From: Haloferax gibbonsii ATCC 33959
GTDB taxonomy: Archaea > Halobacteriota > Halobacteria > Halobacteriales > Haloferacaceae
Reading direction: 5' to 3'
DNA length: 64,000 nucleotides
Assembly: GCF_000336775.1 (NCBI RefSeq)
Contig: NZ_AOLJ01000024.1
Span: 28,468-92,467, forward strand
The notes below the pieces were generated by a model. That model saw only the letters and a program-made list of their open reading frames with translations, was not told where the DNA came from and did not search any database. Positions 25,271-32,378 of the stretch are shown piece after piece; position 1 is the first letter of the stretch, and each line of letters opens with the position of its first letter. A program made the position numbers and the translations under genes.

Positions 25271-26458
25271 ATGACCGTTCCAGACCTGCCGGAACTCGAA
25301 GTCGACGTGCCAGTCATCGAGCCCGAGACGCTGAAAGCCCGCATCGACGAGGGCGAGGCGCTCACCATCCTCGACAATCGCGTGCCGTCGGAACACGAGG
25401 ATTGGCGCATCGACGGCGAGAACGTCTCCCACGTCAACATCCCCTACTTCGAGTTCCTCGACGAGGAGCTCGACGAGGCGCTGTTCGAGGACCTGCCCGA
25501 AGACGAGGAGTTCGTCGTCCTCTGTGCGAAGGGCCACTCCTCGGAGTACGTCGCCGGGCTCCTGATTCAGGAGGGCTACGACGCCGTGGCGCTCGAACGC
25601 GGGATGAACGGCTGGGCGAGCATCTACGAGTACACCGAACTGGAGACCGACGGCGACGCGCTCGTCGCGCAGTACCAGCGCCCCTCCAGCGGCTGTCTGG
25701 CGTACCTCGTCGTCGACGGCGACGAGGCGGCCGTCGTCGACCCGCTTCGGTACTTCACCGACGAGTACGTCGCCGACGCGAAGGCCCTCGGCGCGGAACT
25801 GAAGTACGCCGTCGACACGCACATCCACGCCGACCACATCAGCGGGGTCCGCACGCTGGTCGAAGACCACGGCGTCACGGGCGTCATCCCCGAGGCCGCC
25901 GAGGACCGCGGCGTCGACTACGACACGCCCTACGACACAATCGCGGACGGCGAGACGCTCACCGTCGGCGACACCGACATCGAGGCCATCCACACGCCCG
26001 GCCACACGACCGGCATGACGACCTACGCGGTCGACAACGTGCTGTTCACGGGCGACGGCCTGTTCATCGAGTCGGTCGCCCGCCCCGACCTCGAAGACGG
26101 CGACGAGGGCGCGCCCGACGCGGCCGGAATGCTCTACGACTCGCTGCAGGAGCGCGTCCTCTCGCACGACGACGACGCCATCGTCGCCTCCGCGCACTTC
26201 AGCGACGCGGCAATCCCCGCCGCCGACGGCAGTTACACCGCCACGCTCGGGGAACTGAAGGACACGATGGACGCACTTTCGATGCCCAAAGACGAGTTCG
26301 TGGAGTTCATCCTCTCGGACATGCCGCCGCGGCCGGCCAACTACGTCGACATCATCGAGACGAACCTCGGCGTGCAGGAGTCGGACGACGACCGCGCCTT
26401 CGAGCTCGAACTCGGGCCGAACAACTGCGCGGCCAGCAACGAAGCCCTCACGAACTAA
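25271..26458 (+). CDS. Rhodanese - metallo-beta-lactamase fusion (persulfide dioxygenase-like)
   Basis: A 395-residue fusion. The N-terminal rhodanese domain (about 15-120) has the catalytic loop LCAKGHSS with Cys85. The C-terminal MBL domain has HIHADH (His184, His186, Asp188, His189), His245 in TPGHT and Asp262 in GDGLF. This is the ETHE1/persulfide-dioxygenase ligand set. It would oxidise persulfide sulfur, here loaded by rhodanese transfer. Known PDO-rhodanese fusions have the reverse order. The reading frame runs upstream to 25109, but that would swallow the promoter; the ATG at 25271 fits. It is followed directly by the transporter genes, with no gap. Confidence 0.88.
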   Translation: MTVPDLPELEVDVPVIEPETLKARIDEGEALTILDNRVPSEHEDWRIDGENVSHVNIPYFEFLDEELDEALFEDLPEDEEFVVLCAKGHSSEYVAGLLIQEGYDAVALERGMNGWASIYEYTELETDGDALVAQYQRPSSGCLAYLVVDGDEAAVVDPLRYFTDEYVADAKALGAELKYAVDTHIHADHISGVRTLVEDHGVTGVIPEAAEDRGVDYDTPYDTIADGETLTVGDTDIEAIHTPGHTTGMTTYAVDNVLFTGDGLFIESVARPDLEDGDEGAPDAAGMLYDSLQERVLSHDDDAIVASAHFSDAAIPAADGSYTATLGELKDTMDALSMPKDEFVEFILSDMPPRPANYVDIIETNLGVQESDDDRAFELELGPNNCAASNEALTN

Positions 26459-26950
26459 ATGTCGGGTCTGACGCCGCTCCTCGTCGAAGGGCTCTTTCCG
26501 AACGGTATCGCGCACTACGCGCTCGGCGGTCTCCTCATCGGCCTCGGGACCGCCGTCATCTACCTCGGGACGGGCATCATCGCCGGCGCGAGCACCTTCC
26601 TCGAATCGACGCTGTCGTACGCCTCCGACCTCCCGCGGTTCAACAAGGCGAAGTACGTCGCCTCGCGGGACTGGCGGGTCGTGTTCACCCTGAGCATCGT
26701 CGCCGGGGCCGCCATCTACACCGTCCTGTTCGGTGACGGCTGGTGGGTCTCCGACGTGCAACCGTGGCGCTTCGCCGTCGGCGGCGTCCTCGTCGGCGTC
26801 GGCACCCGAATCGGGAAGGGCTGTACGTCCGGCCACGGGGTCTGCGGCGTCGGCTCGCGCTCGCGGACCTCGCTCGTCAACGTCGCCACGTTCATGCTCG
26901 TCGCCATCGGGGTCGCACAGCTCCTGAGCGCGCTGGGGGTGTCGCCGTGA
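26459..26950 (+). CDS. YeeE/YedE transporter, N-terminal half
   Basis: A 163-residue membrane protein with about four hydrophobic segments. The motif TRIGKGCTSGHGVCGVGS (about 116-133) is the first of the conserved Cys-containing half-helices of thiosulfate transporter TsuA. The length is about half the usual full transporter. The ATG directly follows the TAA of the upstream gene. Import of thiosulfate or another sulfane-sulfur source is inferred from family and neighbours. Confidence 0.88.
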   Translation: MSGLTPLLVEGLFPNGIAHYALGGLLIGLGTAVIYLGTGIIAGASTFLESTLSYASDLPRFNKAKYVASRDWRVVFTLSIVAGAAIYTVLFGDGWWVSDVQPWRFAVGGVLVGVGTRIGKGCTSGHGVCGVGSRSRTSLVNVATFMLVAIGVAQLLSALGVSP

Positions 26951-27411
26951 GCGACGACGAACGCGGACTCGGGTTCATGCTGGTCGTCGTCGCGGGCGGC
27001 CTGATATTCGGGTTCGGCCTCGCCGTCAGCAACATGGCCCGCCCGGAGGTCGTCCTCGACTTCCTCCAGTTCGACGACCTCGGTCTCGTCTTCGTGATGG
27101 GCGGGGCCGCGGTCGTCACCGGCACCGTCTTCGCGCTCGCCGAGGCGTTCGGCGACCGCGCGCCCCTCACCGGGCGCGACTACGGCCGCCGCCTGAAGTC
27201 GTTCGACAAGAACGTCGTCGTCGGCGGGGTCGTCTTCGGAGCCGGCTGGGGTATCTCCGGCATCTGTCCCGGCGCCGCCTACGCCAGCCTCGGCGTCGGC
27301 AACTACCCCATCCTCATCGCCATCGGCGGGATGTTCGTCGGCGCGTACCTGCAGGGGCTCTGGCGGGCCCGCCGCGCCGAGAGCGCCGTAACCGGCACCT
27401 CCGCCGACTGA
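26947..27411 (+). CDS. YeeE/YedE transporter, C-terminal half
   Basis: A 154-residue protein with four hydrophobic segments and the second conserved half-helix WGISGICPGAAYAS (Cys near 108). It starts with GTG overlapping the stop of the first half (GTGA), so the two halves are made in equal amounts and probably form one transporter. Each half contributes one Cys of the thiosulfate relay seen in TsuA. Confidence 0.88.
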   Translation: MSDDERGLGFMLVVVAGGLIFGFGLAVSNMARPEVVLDFLQFDDLGLVFVMGGAAVVTGTVFALAEAFGDRAPLTGRDYGRRLKSFDKNVVVGGVVFGAGWGISGICPGAAYASLGVGNYPILIAIGGMFVGAYLQGLWRARRAESAVTGTSAD

Positions 27412-27437
27412 GCCGCCCACCGAATCAGATTTCGTTC

Positions 27438-27442
27438 TTTTT
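27438..27442 (+). terminator. T5 after the transporter genes
   Basis: TTTTT about 27 bases past the stop of the second half, before the long regulatory gap. Confidence 0.4.
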
Positions 27443-27650
27443 GCGCCCTCACCCGCAGAGCGACGGCGACGACGTTCTCGCCTCCCTGTCGGCGAACCGC
27501 CGCCGATGGGCCGCGGCTCGCGCGCGCTGTCGAGCAGTCGGTGGTCGTTTCCTCCGCGAGTCGACGTTCGACGCTCGCCGCCGATGTCCGAGAACGTCGT
27601 CGTGAGCGGCTCTCGACCGAGTCTATGCGATTGTAACCGGCCGGATACAG

Positions 27651-27669
27651 TATTGCACAAGAAGCAAAC
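27651..27669 (+). promoter_or_regulatory. TATTGCACAAG element (full copy of the shared motif)
   Basis: TTGCACAA (27653-27660) is the exact reverse complement of TTGTGCAA at 29170-29177 ahead of the HTH regulator. The flank AGAAGCAAACAACTA resembles the sequence after the copy at 25203. Confidence 0.5.
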
Positions 27670-27879
27670 AACTATTTTGTCATAGATAGCGGACAAATAT
27701 GTTCGTAACGTCTCGTGATACAAAATATAGCTCGATTTAGTGGTATTTCTATGTCCATTCTATAACTTACGAGTATGCAACAGCGATATGGTATTGTACA
27801 GTATTCCCAAAAGCGTTATATCCTCACTCCGGTTAGCCAGCGGTGTACAAGATAGTATGATGCGTGCAATACACTCCGG

Positions 27880-27895
27880 GCACCCCGAGGGGTGC
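27880..27895 (+). promoter_or_regulatory. Hairpin covering the ribosome-binding site of the 49-residue protein gene
   Basis: GCACCCC-GA-GGGGTGC is a perfect inverted repeat ending 8 bases before the ATG at 27903. The GAGGGGTG arm is also the Shine-Dalgarno-like sequence, so pairing would hide it. Confidence 0.5.
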
Positions 27896-27902
27896 TGGTA
27901 AG

Positions 27903-28052
27903 ATGTTCGGAATCGAGACGTTGGGCGGGAACGCACAGGCCGCCGCGCTCGTCGGCGTCGTCCTCGTCGAGGCGATGGTGCTGTACGTCGGGTACGGCGC
28001 GCTGACCGCCGCACTCGGACCGACCGTTCGGAAGGCCATCGGTGGTGAGTGA
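27903..28052 (+). CDS. 49-residue membrane protein (DUF7512-like)
   Basis: A 49-residue protein (MFGIETLGGNAQAAALVGVV...) with one hydrophobic helix (about 12-35), cotranslated with the exporter through a GTGA overlap. I recall similar small proteins as DUF7512, always beside TauE/SafE-type genes. It is probably a small partner or stabiliser of the exporter. Confidence 0.75.
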   Translation: MFGIETLGGNAQAAALVGVVLVEAMVLYVGYGALTAALGPTVRKAIGGE

Positions 28053-29092
28053 GCGTGTTCGAACTACTCGGCATGTCTGCCGGGATGCTGGCCCTCTTCG
28101 TCGCGTTCGGGGTTCTCATCGGCGTCCTGTTCGGCTTCTTCGGCATGGGCGGGTCGTTCCTCGTGACGCCCGCGCTGCTCGTCATGGGCTACCCCTCGCG
28201 CGTGGCCGTCGGTTCCGGGCTCGCGTTCGTCTTCGGGACCTCCGTCATCGCGACGCTGAAGCACCGCGACCTCGGACAGGTCGACTACAAACTCGGCATC
28301 TCGATGATTATCGGGACCACGGTCGGCCTCGAAGTCGGGAAGGAAATCGTCCTCTACCTCGAAGAGCTCGGACTCGCCGGTAACATCATCAGCGTCACGT
28401 ACGTGCTGCTTCTCGGCGGTATCGGGCTGTTCGTCACCTACGAGGCGCTGAAGGGCGGCAACGGCGGCGGCGTGAGCCACGACGTGGACGGCGACGCCGA
28501 CATCGACGCCGACGACATCCCCGAACTGGCCAAGAAGATTCAGAGCTACTCGCTCCCGCCGATGATAACCCTCCGCGGCGGCGTCAAAGTCTCGCTGTGG
28601 ATGATTCTCCTGGTCGCGTTCGCCACGGGGCTCCTCTCGGGCTTCCTCGGCGTCGGCGGCGGCTTCATCCGCATGCCCGCGCTGTTCTACCTCATCGGCG
28701 TTCCGGTGCCCATCGCGGTCGGCACCGACCTGTTCGAAATCATGTTCTCGGGCGGTATCGGCTCGTTCCTCTACGCGCAGTCCGGCGGCGTCGACCTCTC
28801 TATCGTCGCGCCGCTCCTCGCCGGGTCGGCGCTCGGCGCGCGCGTCGGCTCCGCCGCGACCTCCATCGTCGACGAGGACGAGATCAAGATTTACTTCGGC
28901 CTGATGCTGCTCCTCGGCGCGCTCGCCGTCGCCGTGCGGCAGGCCGGGAACTACCTCGGCATGGGCGTCCTCGACTACGTCAGCCTCGCGCTCATCCTCG
29001 GGTCGGCGCTCATGGTCTCCGGCGCGGTGCTCTACAGCGCCGTCAAGTCCATTCGCGCGCCTTCGGCCGCCGGAAGTTCGACCGCCGACTGA
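28049..29092 (+). CDS. TauE/SafE-family sulfite or sulfonate exporter
   Basis: A 347-residue membrane protein with two related halves, each about four hydrophobic segments. Glycine-rich loops (GVLIGVLFGFFGMGGSFLVTPAL near 26-50; GFLGVGGGFIRMPAL near 195-210) are the family signature. A hydrophilic loop of about 35 residues separates the halves. It starts with GTG. In context it would export sulfite or a related product of persulfide oxidation; direction and substrate are inference. Confidence 0.88.
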   Translation: MSVFELLGMSAGMLALFVAFGVLIGVLFGFFGMGGSFLVTPALLVMGYPSRVAVGSGLAFVFGTSVIATLKHRDLGQVDYKLGISMIIGTTVGLEVGKEIVLYLEELGLAGNIISVTYVLLLGGIGLFVTYEALKGGNGGGVSHDVDGDADIDADDIPELAKKIQSYSLPPMITLRGGVKVSLWMILLVAFATGLLSGFLGVGGGFIRMPALFYLIGVPVPIAVGTDLFEIMFSGGIGSFLYAQSGGVDLSIVAPLLAGSALGARVGSAATSIVDEDEIKIYFGLMLLLGALAVAVRQAGNYLGMGVLDYVSLALILGSALMVSGAVLYSAVKSIRAPSAAGSSTAD

Positions 29093-29169
29093 GGACGACG
29101 GCTCGCACGCGAACCGCACTCGCATCGAACCCGAATCCACGACACCGGGACGCCGTTTCTCCCCCGGTG

Positions 29170-29186
29170 TTGTGCAAACTATACAA
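29170..29186 (+). promoter_or_regulatory. Regulator promoter with TTGTGCAA operator-like element
   Basis: TTGTGCAA (29170-29177) abuts the TATA-like ACTATACAA (29178-29186), about 42 bases before the ATG at 29224. A site abutting the core promoter of the regulator's own gene suggests autoregulation. Confidence 0.5.
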
Positions 29187-29223
29187 ACCCTTTTGAGGGC
29201 TGACCACGTAGCCCGAACCGACA

Positions 29224-29616
29224 ATGGCTAGCTCGATGGTCGAATACCTGCAATCGGACATGGAGTGTGAGGGACTCCTCGAGTGTCTCCACGGACTGAA
29301 GCAACTCGACCGGCGGTGTTTCGAGGTGCTCGTCGAGACCGACGAACACCTGACCGTCGACGAGGTCGCCGAGGCGGTCGAGCGGGAACGTTCGACCGCG
29401 TACCGCTCCATCCAGCGCCTGCTGCAGGCGGGGCTCATCCAGAAGGAACAGGTGAACTACGAACACGGCGGCTACTACCACGTCTACCACCCGACCGACC
29501 CCAACGAGGTCGCAGACGACATGCAGCGCATGCTCAACGACTGGTACGCCCAGATGGGCACGCTCATCCAGGAGTTCCGCGACAAGTACGACGAGAAAAT
29601 CGTCCCCGCGGAGTAG
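29224..29616 (+). CDS. HTH regulator with three N-terminal cysteines
   Basis: A 130-residue winged-helix protein of the TrmB/MarR-like type: HTH at about 40-75 (VDEVAEAVERERSTAYRSIQRLLQAGLI) and a wing with YYHVYHP, then a C-terminal helical dimerisation tail. Cys15, Cys21 and Cys32 precede the HTH and could sense persulfide or redox state; this is inference. It is the last gene of the sulfur island and has the shared operator-like element at its own promoter. Confidence 0.8.
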   Translation: MASSMVEYLQSDMECEGLLECLHGLKQLDRRCFEVLVETDEHLTVDEVAEAVERERSTAYRSIQRLLQAGLIQKEQVNYEHGGYYHVYHPTDPNEVADDMQRMLNDWYAQMGTLIQEFRDKYDEKIVPAE

Positions 29617-29725
29617 TTTTCTTCGACCGACGAGCGGCCGCCGCCTCTCGATTGGTCCACCTCCCAAATCGATTAGGTTCCGTATTCAACGCCTCTGAGT
29701 CCATAGCTACTGCCACGACCACTCT

Positions 29726-29932
29726 ATGTCGAAGAGTAAAAGCAGTCCCCGAAACAACGAGTTCGTCGAAGAGTGCCAGTCGTGTGAGTCCCGGACGCCG
29801 CACGACGTCTCCATCGAAATCAAGACCGAGAGCCGGAAACGCGAGAACCGCGAGTTCTCCCGCGAGCCGTACCGTGTCACGCGCTGTACGCGCTGCGGGA
29901 ACACGCGGTCCCAGCGAATGAACGACGCGTGA
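29726..29932 (+). CDS. Small zinc-ribbon protein (DUF7835-like)
   Basis: A 68-residue protein with two CxxC pairs, CQSCE (17-21) and CTRCGNTR (54-61), forming a zinc ribbon around a basic/acidic centre. I recall this as a haloarchaeal DUF7835 zinc beta-ribbon protein. Nucleic-acid or protein binding is likely; the function is unknown. Confidence 0.75.
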   Translation: MSKSKSSPRNNEFVEECQSCESRTPHDVSIEIKTESRKRENREFSREPYRVTRCTRCGNTRSQRMNDA

Positions 29933-29978
29933 GCGATACCCCCGCCGACCGCCGGCCACCCTCGGCAGACCACTCCCG

Positions 29979-30009
29979 ACCCCAACCCCGGCCCCGACCC
30001 CGACCCCGA
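29979..30009 (-). repeat. GGGGTC-type tandem repeat
   Basis: On the minus strand, GGGG runs separated by two bases recur five times (roughly GTCGGGGTCGGGGTCGGGGCCGG...). The repeat can form a quadruplex and resembles telomeric units by chance. It lies between two genes, 42 bases before the receiver gene. Confidence 0.6.
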
Positions 30010-30050
30010 CCGACCGCCTCCGCGACACCGACGTAGCCACGGTCCGAGCC

Positions 30051-30443
30051 ATGACACAGCAACCCACACCAGACGCGCCGACTGTCCTCCTCGTCGACGA
30101 CGAGGCCGCCCTCGCCGATAGCCTCGCGCTGTGGCTCGAACGCCGCTACCGCGTCCGAGTCGCGTACTCCGGGCGCGAGGCCCTCCAGACGTTCGACGAG
30201 AGCGTCGACCTCGTCTTCCTCGACCACAACCTCCCCGGTCTCTCCGGCGAGTCCGTCCTCGAAGAACTCTCCCGACGGGTCGACCCGTCGTCGTTCGCGG
30301 TCGTCATGCTCAGCGCCGCGCCCGGCGACGAACTCGCCGACCTCCCCGTTGACGCCGTGCTCACGAAGCCGGTCACCAAACGCGACGTCTTCGACGCCGC
30401 CGACCGATTCGTCGGCGACGCGCCCGAAGCCAAACTCGACTAA
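30051..30443 (+). CDS. Receiver-only response regulator
   Basis: A 130-residue CheY-like receiver with the acidic pair DDE (16-18), phosphorylatable Asp58 in VFLDHN, and Lys106 in LTKPVTK. There is no output domain; it ends just after the receiver. It could work as a phosphate sink or shuttle for the histidine kinase encoded 2 kb away on the other strand. Confidence 0.88.
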   Translation: MTQQPTPDAPTVLLVDDEAALADSLALWLERRYRVRVAYSGREALQTFDESVDLVFLDHNLPGLSGESVLEELSRRVDPSSFAVVMLSAAPGDELADLPVDAVLTKPVTKRDVFDAADRFVGDAPEAKLD

Positions 30444-30473
30444 TCTCCTTCCAACGGTCCGCGGCCGCCCGCT

Positions 30474-32222
30474 TCAGTCGTCCGCCGACGCGGGATTCAG
30501 CTCGTCGAAATACGTCTCGATGAGCTTCCGCTCCGCCGTCCGGAGGTGTTCGTGGAGCGTCGGCGGCGAGATGCCGAGCGAGTCGGCGACCTCTTCTGCC
30601 GTGCTCCCGCGGGGCCACTCGAAGTAGCCGGAGACGAGCGACGTTTCGAGGACCGTCTTCTGCCGGTCTGTCAGTTTGGAGTCGAGCGTCCGCCGGAAGG
30701 AGTCGGCCGACTGGACGGACCGCTCCACCTCGCGCTTTGCGACGACCGAGACGCCGGCCGCGGCCGTCGTCACCGCCTCCACGAGCGCGCCGTGGTCGGC
30801 GTCGGCCGCGACGTGGAGCGCGAGGGTGCCGCTCCCCTCGGAGAGCGTCAACCGCTCCACGCTCGCGCCGTGGTCGATGGCGGTCGACAGCATCGCCTCG
30901 GCGTCGGTGCGGAGTTCGACGACGGACTCCTCGTCGCCGTCGGCGACGACGCGGGCCTGCGAGACGTCGGCGGCGTCGATAGCGGCCGCGACCGCGTCGC
31001 ACCCCGACGCGCCGGCGACGCTGACGAAACAGGTGAGCTCGTCGCCGGCTCGGGTGACGCCGTCCAGCGAGAGTCGGCAGTCGAGCGTCGCCGAGAGCCC
31101 GGCGAGCACGCCGGCGCCGCCGTCGACCTGAAACTCCAGTTCGACGACGCTGTCGCCGTTGAGAAGCTGCTTGCTCTGCGTCGCGTTGATGCCGTTGCCG
31201 ACGGTCGCGCCGAGGTCAGAAAACAGTCCTGCGGACTCCTCGTCGAAGCCGTCGGTCTCGTCGTAGACGACGAGCGCGCCGTACACCGTCTCGCGGTAGT
31301 CGATGGCGACACAGAGCGCCGACACCGCGTCGAGGTCGGCGGCGTCGTCGCCGAAGACCGCCGCGCGGTGCGCCTCGGAGACGTCCTCGAAGGCGAAGCC
31401 GTCTTCGACCGTTCCGTCGATATCGAACGCCTCGTCGACGAAGTCGAGGTCGACGCCCGAGGGGTCGAGTCCGTAGCCCGCCGCGGCGGTACACCGGAGC
31501 GTGCCGGCGGCGGTGCGTCTGAGAACAAACGCGGCCTCGTGGGCGCTCGCGACCGCGTCGCAGACGGTCCGTTCGATTTCGTCGCGGCTCCGCGCGTCGA
31601 TTATCGCCCGGTCGATGTCGCGGAGGAGCTCGTTGGTCCGGTTCAGGCGGTCGAGCTGCGCCTCGCGGTTACGAATCGCCGCCTCGTGTTCGGCTCGGAC
31701 CGCCTCCAGTCGACCGCGGAGGTCCGACAGCGCCTCGGGCTCGCGGAGCTCCTCCACGTCGCGGCTGTCGAGCGCCGCCTCCGTGGATTCGAGCGCGAAG
31801 TACTCGCGGACCTCCGACTCGAAGCCCGACCGCACGAGCAGCTCTTCGACCGTCTCTTTGACCTCCGACTCCGAGACGGGCTTGACGAGGTAGGCGTCGA
31901 ACGGCATGTCGACGATGTCCGTGTCGGGCTCGACCGCGGTCATCATCGCCACGCGGCAGTCGAGGCCGCGCTCGCGAATCTCGTCGAGCACGTCGTCGCC
32001 CGTGACGTTCGGCATTCGGCGGTCGAGGAGGACGACGTCGACGGTGTCGTCGAGTCGGTGGAGGGCTTCTTCACCGCCGTAGGCGGTCTCGACGGCGAAC
32101 CGCTCGCCGTCGAGCCAGTACCGGCAGGTGTCTGCGAGGTCCTCGTCGTCGTCGACCACGAGAACGACCTGCTCGGCGGCCCGCTGTTCGGGGCTCTCGC
32201 GCGCCGAGCGTTCGGTGACCAT
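30474..32222 (-). CDS. Response regulator: receiver - HalX - GAF - Bat/HTH_10
   Basis: A 582-residue transcription regulator. The receiver (about 18-120) has Asp67 and Lys114. A HalX-type helical segment follows (about 120-190), then a GAF-like domain (about 205-345), a Bat-associated domain (about 355-500) and a C-terminal HTH_10 of the bacterio-opsin-activator type (LTDRQKTVLETSLVSGYFEWPR, near 520-541). The ATG at 32222 is chosen; the open frame extends 15 codons upstream without family likeness. It is probably the partner of the adjacent kinase, both on the minus strand. Confidence 0.88.
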   Translation of the reverse strand: MVTERSARESPEQRAAEQVVLVVDDDEDLADTCRYWLDGERFAVETAYGGEEALHRLDDTVDVVLLDRRMPNVTGDDVLDEIRERGLDCRVAMMTAVEPDTDIVDMPFDAYLVKPVSESEVKETVEELLVRSGFESEVREYFALESTEAALDSRDVEELREPEALSDLRGRLEAVRAEHEAAIRNREAQLDRLNRTNELLRDIDRAIIDARSRDEIERTVCDAVASAHEAAFVLRRTAAGTLRCTAAAGYGLDPSGVDLDFVDEAFDIDGTVEDGFAFEDVSEAHRAAVFGDDAADLDAVSALCVAIDYRETVYGALVVYDETDGFDEESAGLFSDLGATVGNGINATQSKQLLNGDSVVELEFQVDGGAGVLAGLSATLDCRLSLDGVTRAGDELTCFVSVAGASGCDAVAAAIDAADVSQARVVADGDEESVVELRTDAEAMLSTAIDHGASVERLTLSEGSGTLALHVAADADHGALVEAVTTAAAGVSVVAKREVERSVQSADSFRRTLDSKLTDRQKTVLETSLVSGYFEWPRGSTAEEVADSLGISPPTLHEHLRTAERKLIETYFDELNPASADD

Positions 32223-32378
32223 CGTATCGAACACACAGTAACGGCGAACAGTAATATATCTGCCCATCGCAGCAGGTGGAATTTAGGCGGTTCAGTGACC
32301 CGATTCGGTCGTCTCCGACGGACGGGGAACTCCCGCGACCGACTGCGAACCGACCCGCGAGACGGCCCCGGGCCGAAC

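Larger units (their letters stand above)
27412..27902. other. 491-base intergenic region with an AT-rich regulatory stretch
   Basis: No gene is visible. The first 230 bases have ordinary GC content. Bases 27640-27830 are strikingly AT-rich. They hold a TATTGCACAAGAAGCAAAC element (27651-27669), a TATTGTACAGTATTCC element (27792-27807) and a TATA-like GTTATATCC (27815-27823) that would start transcription near 27846. Confidence 0.6.
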
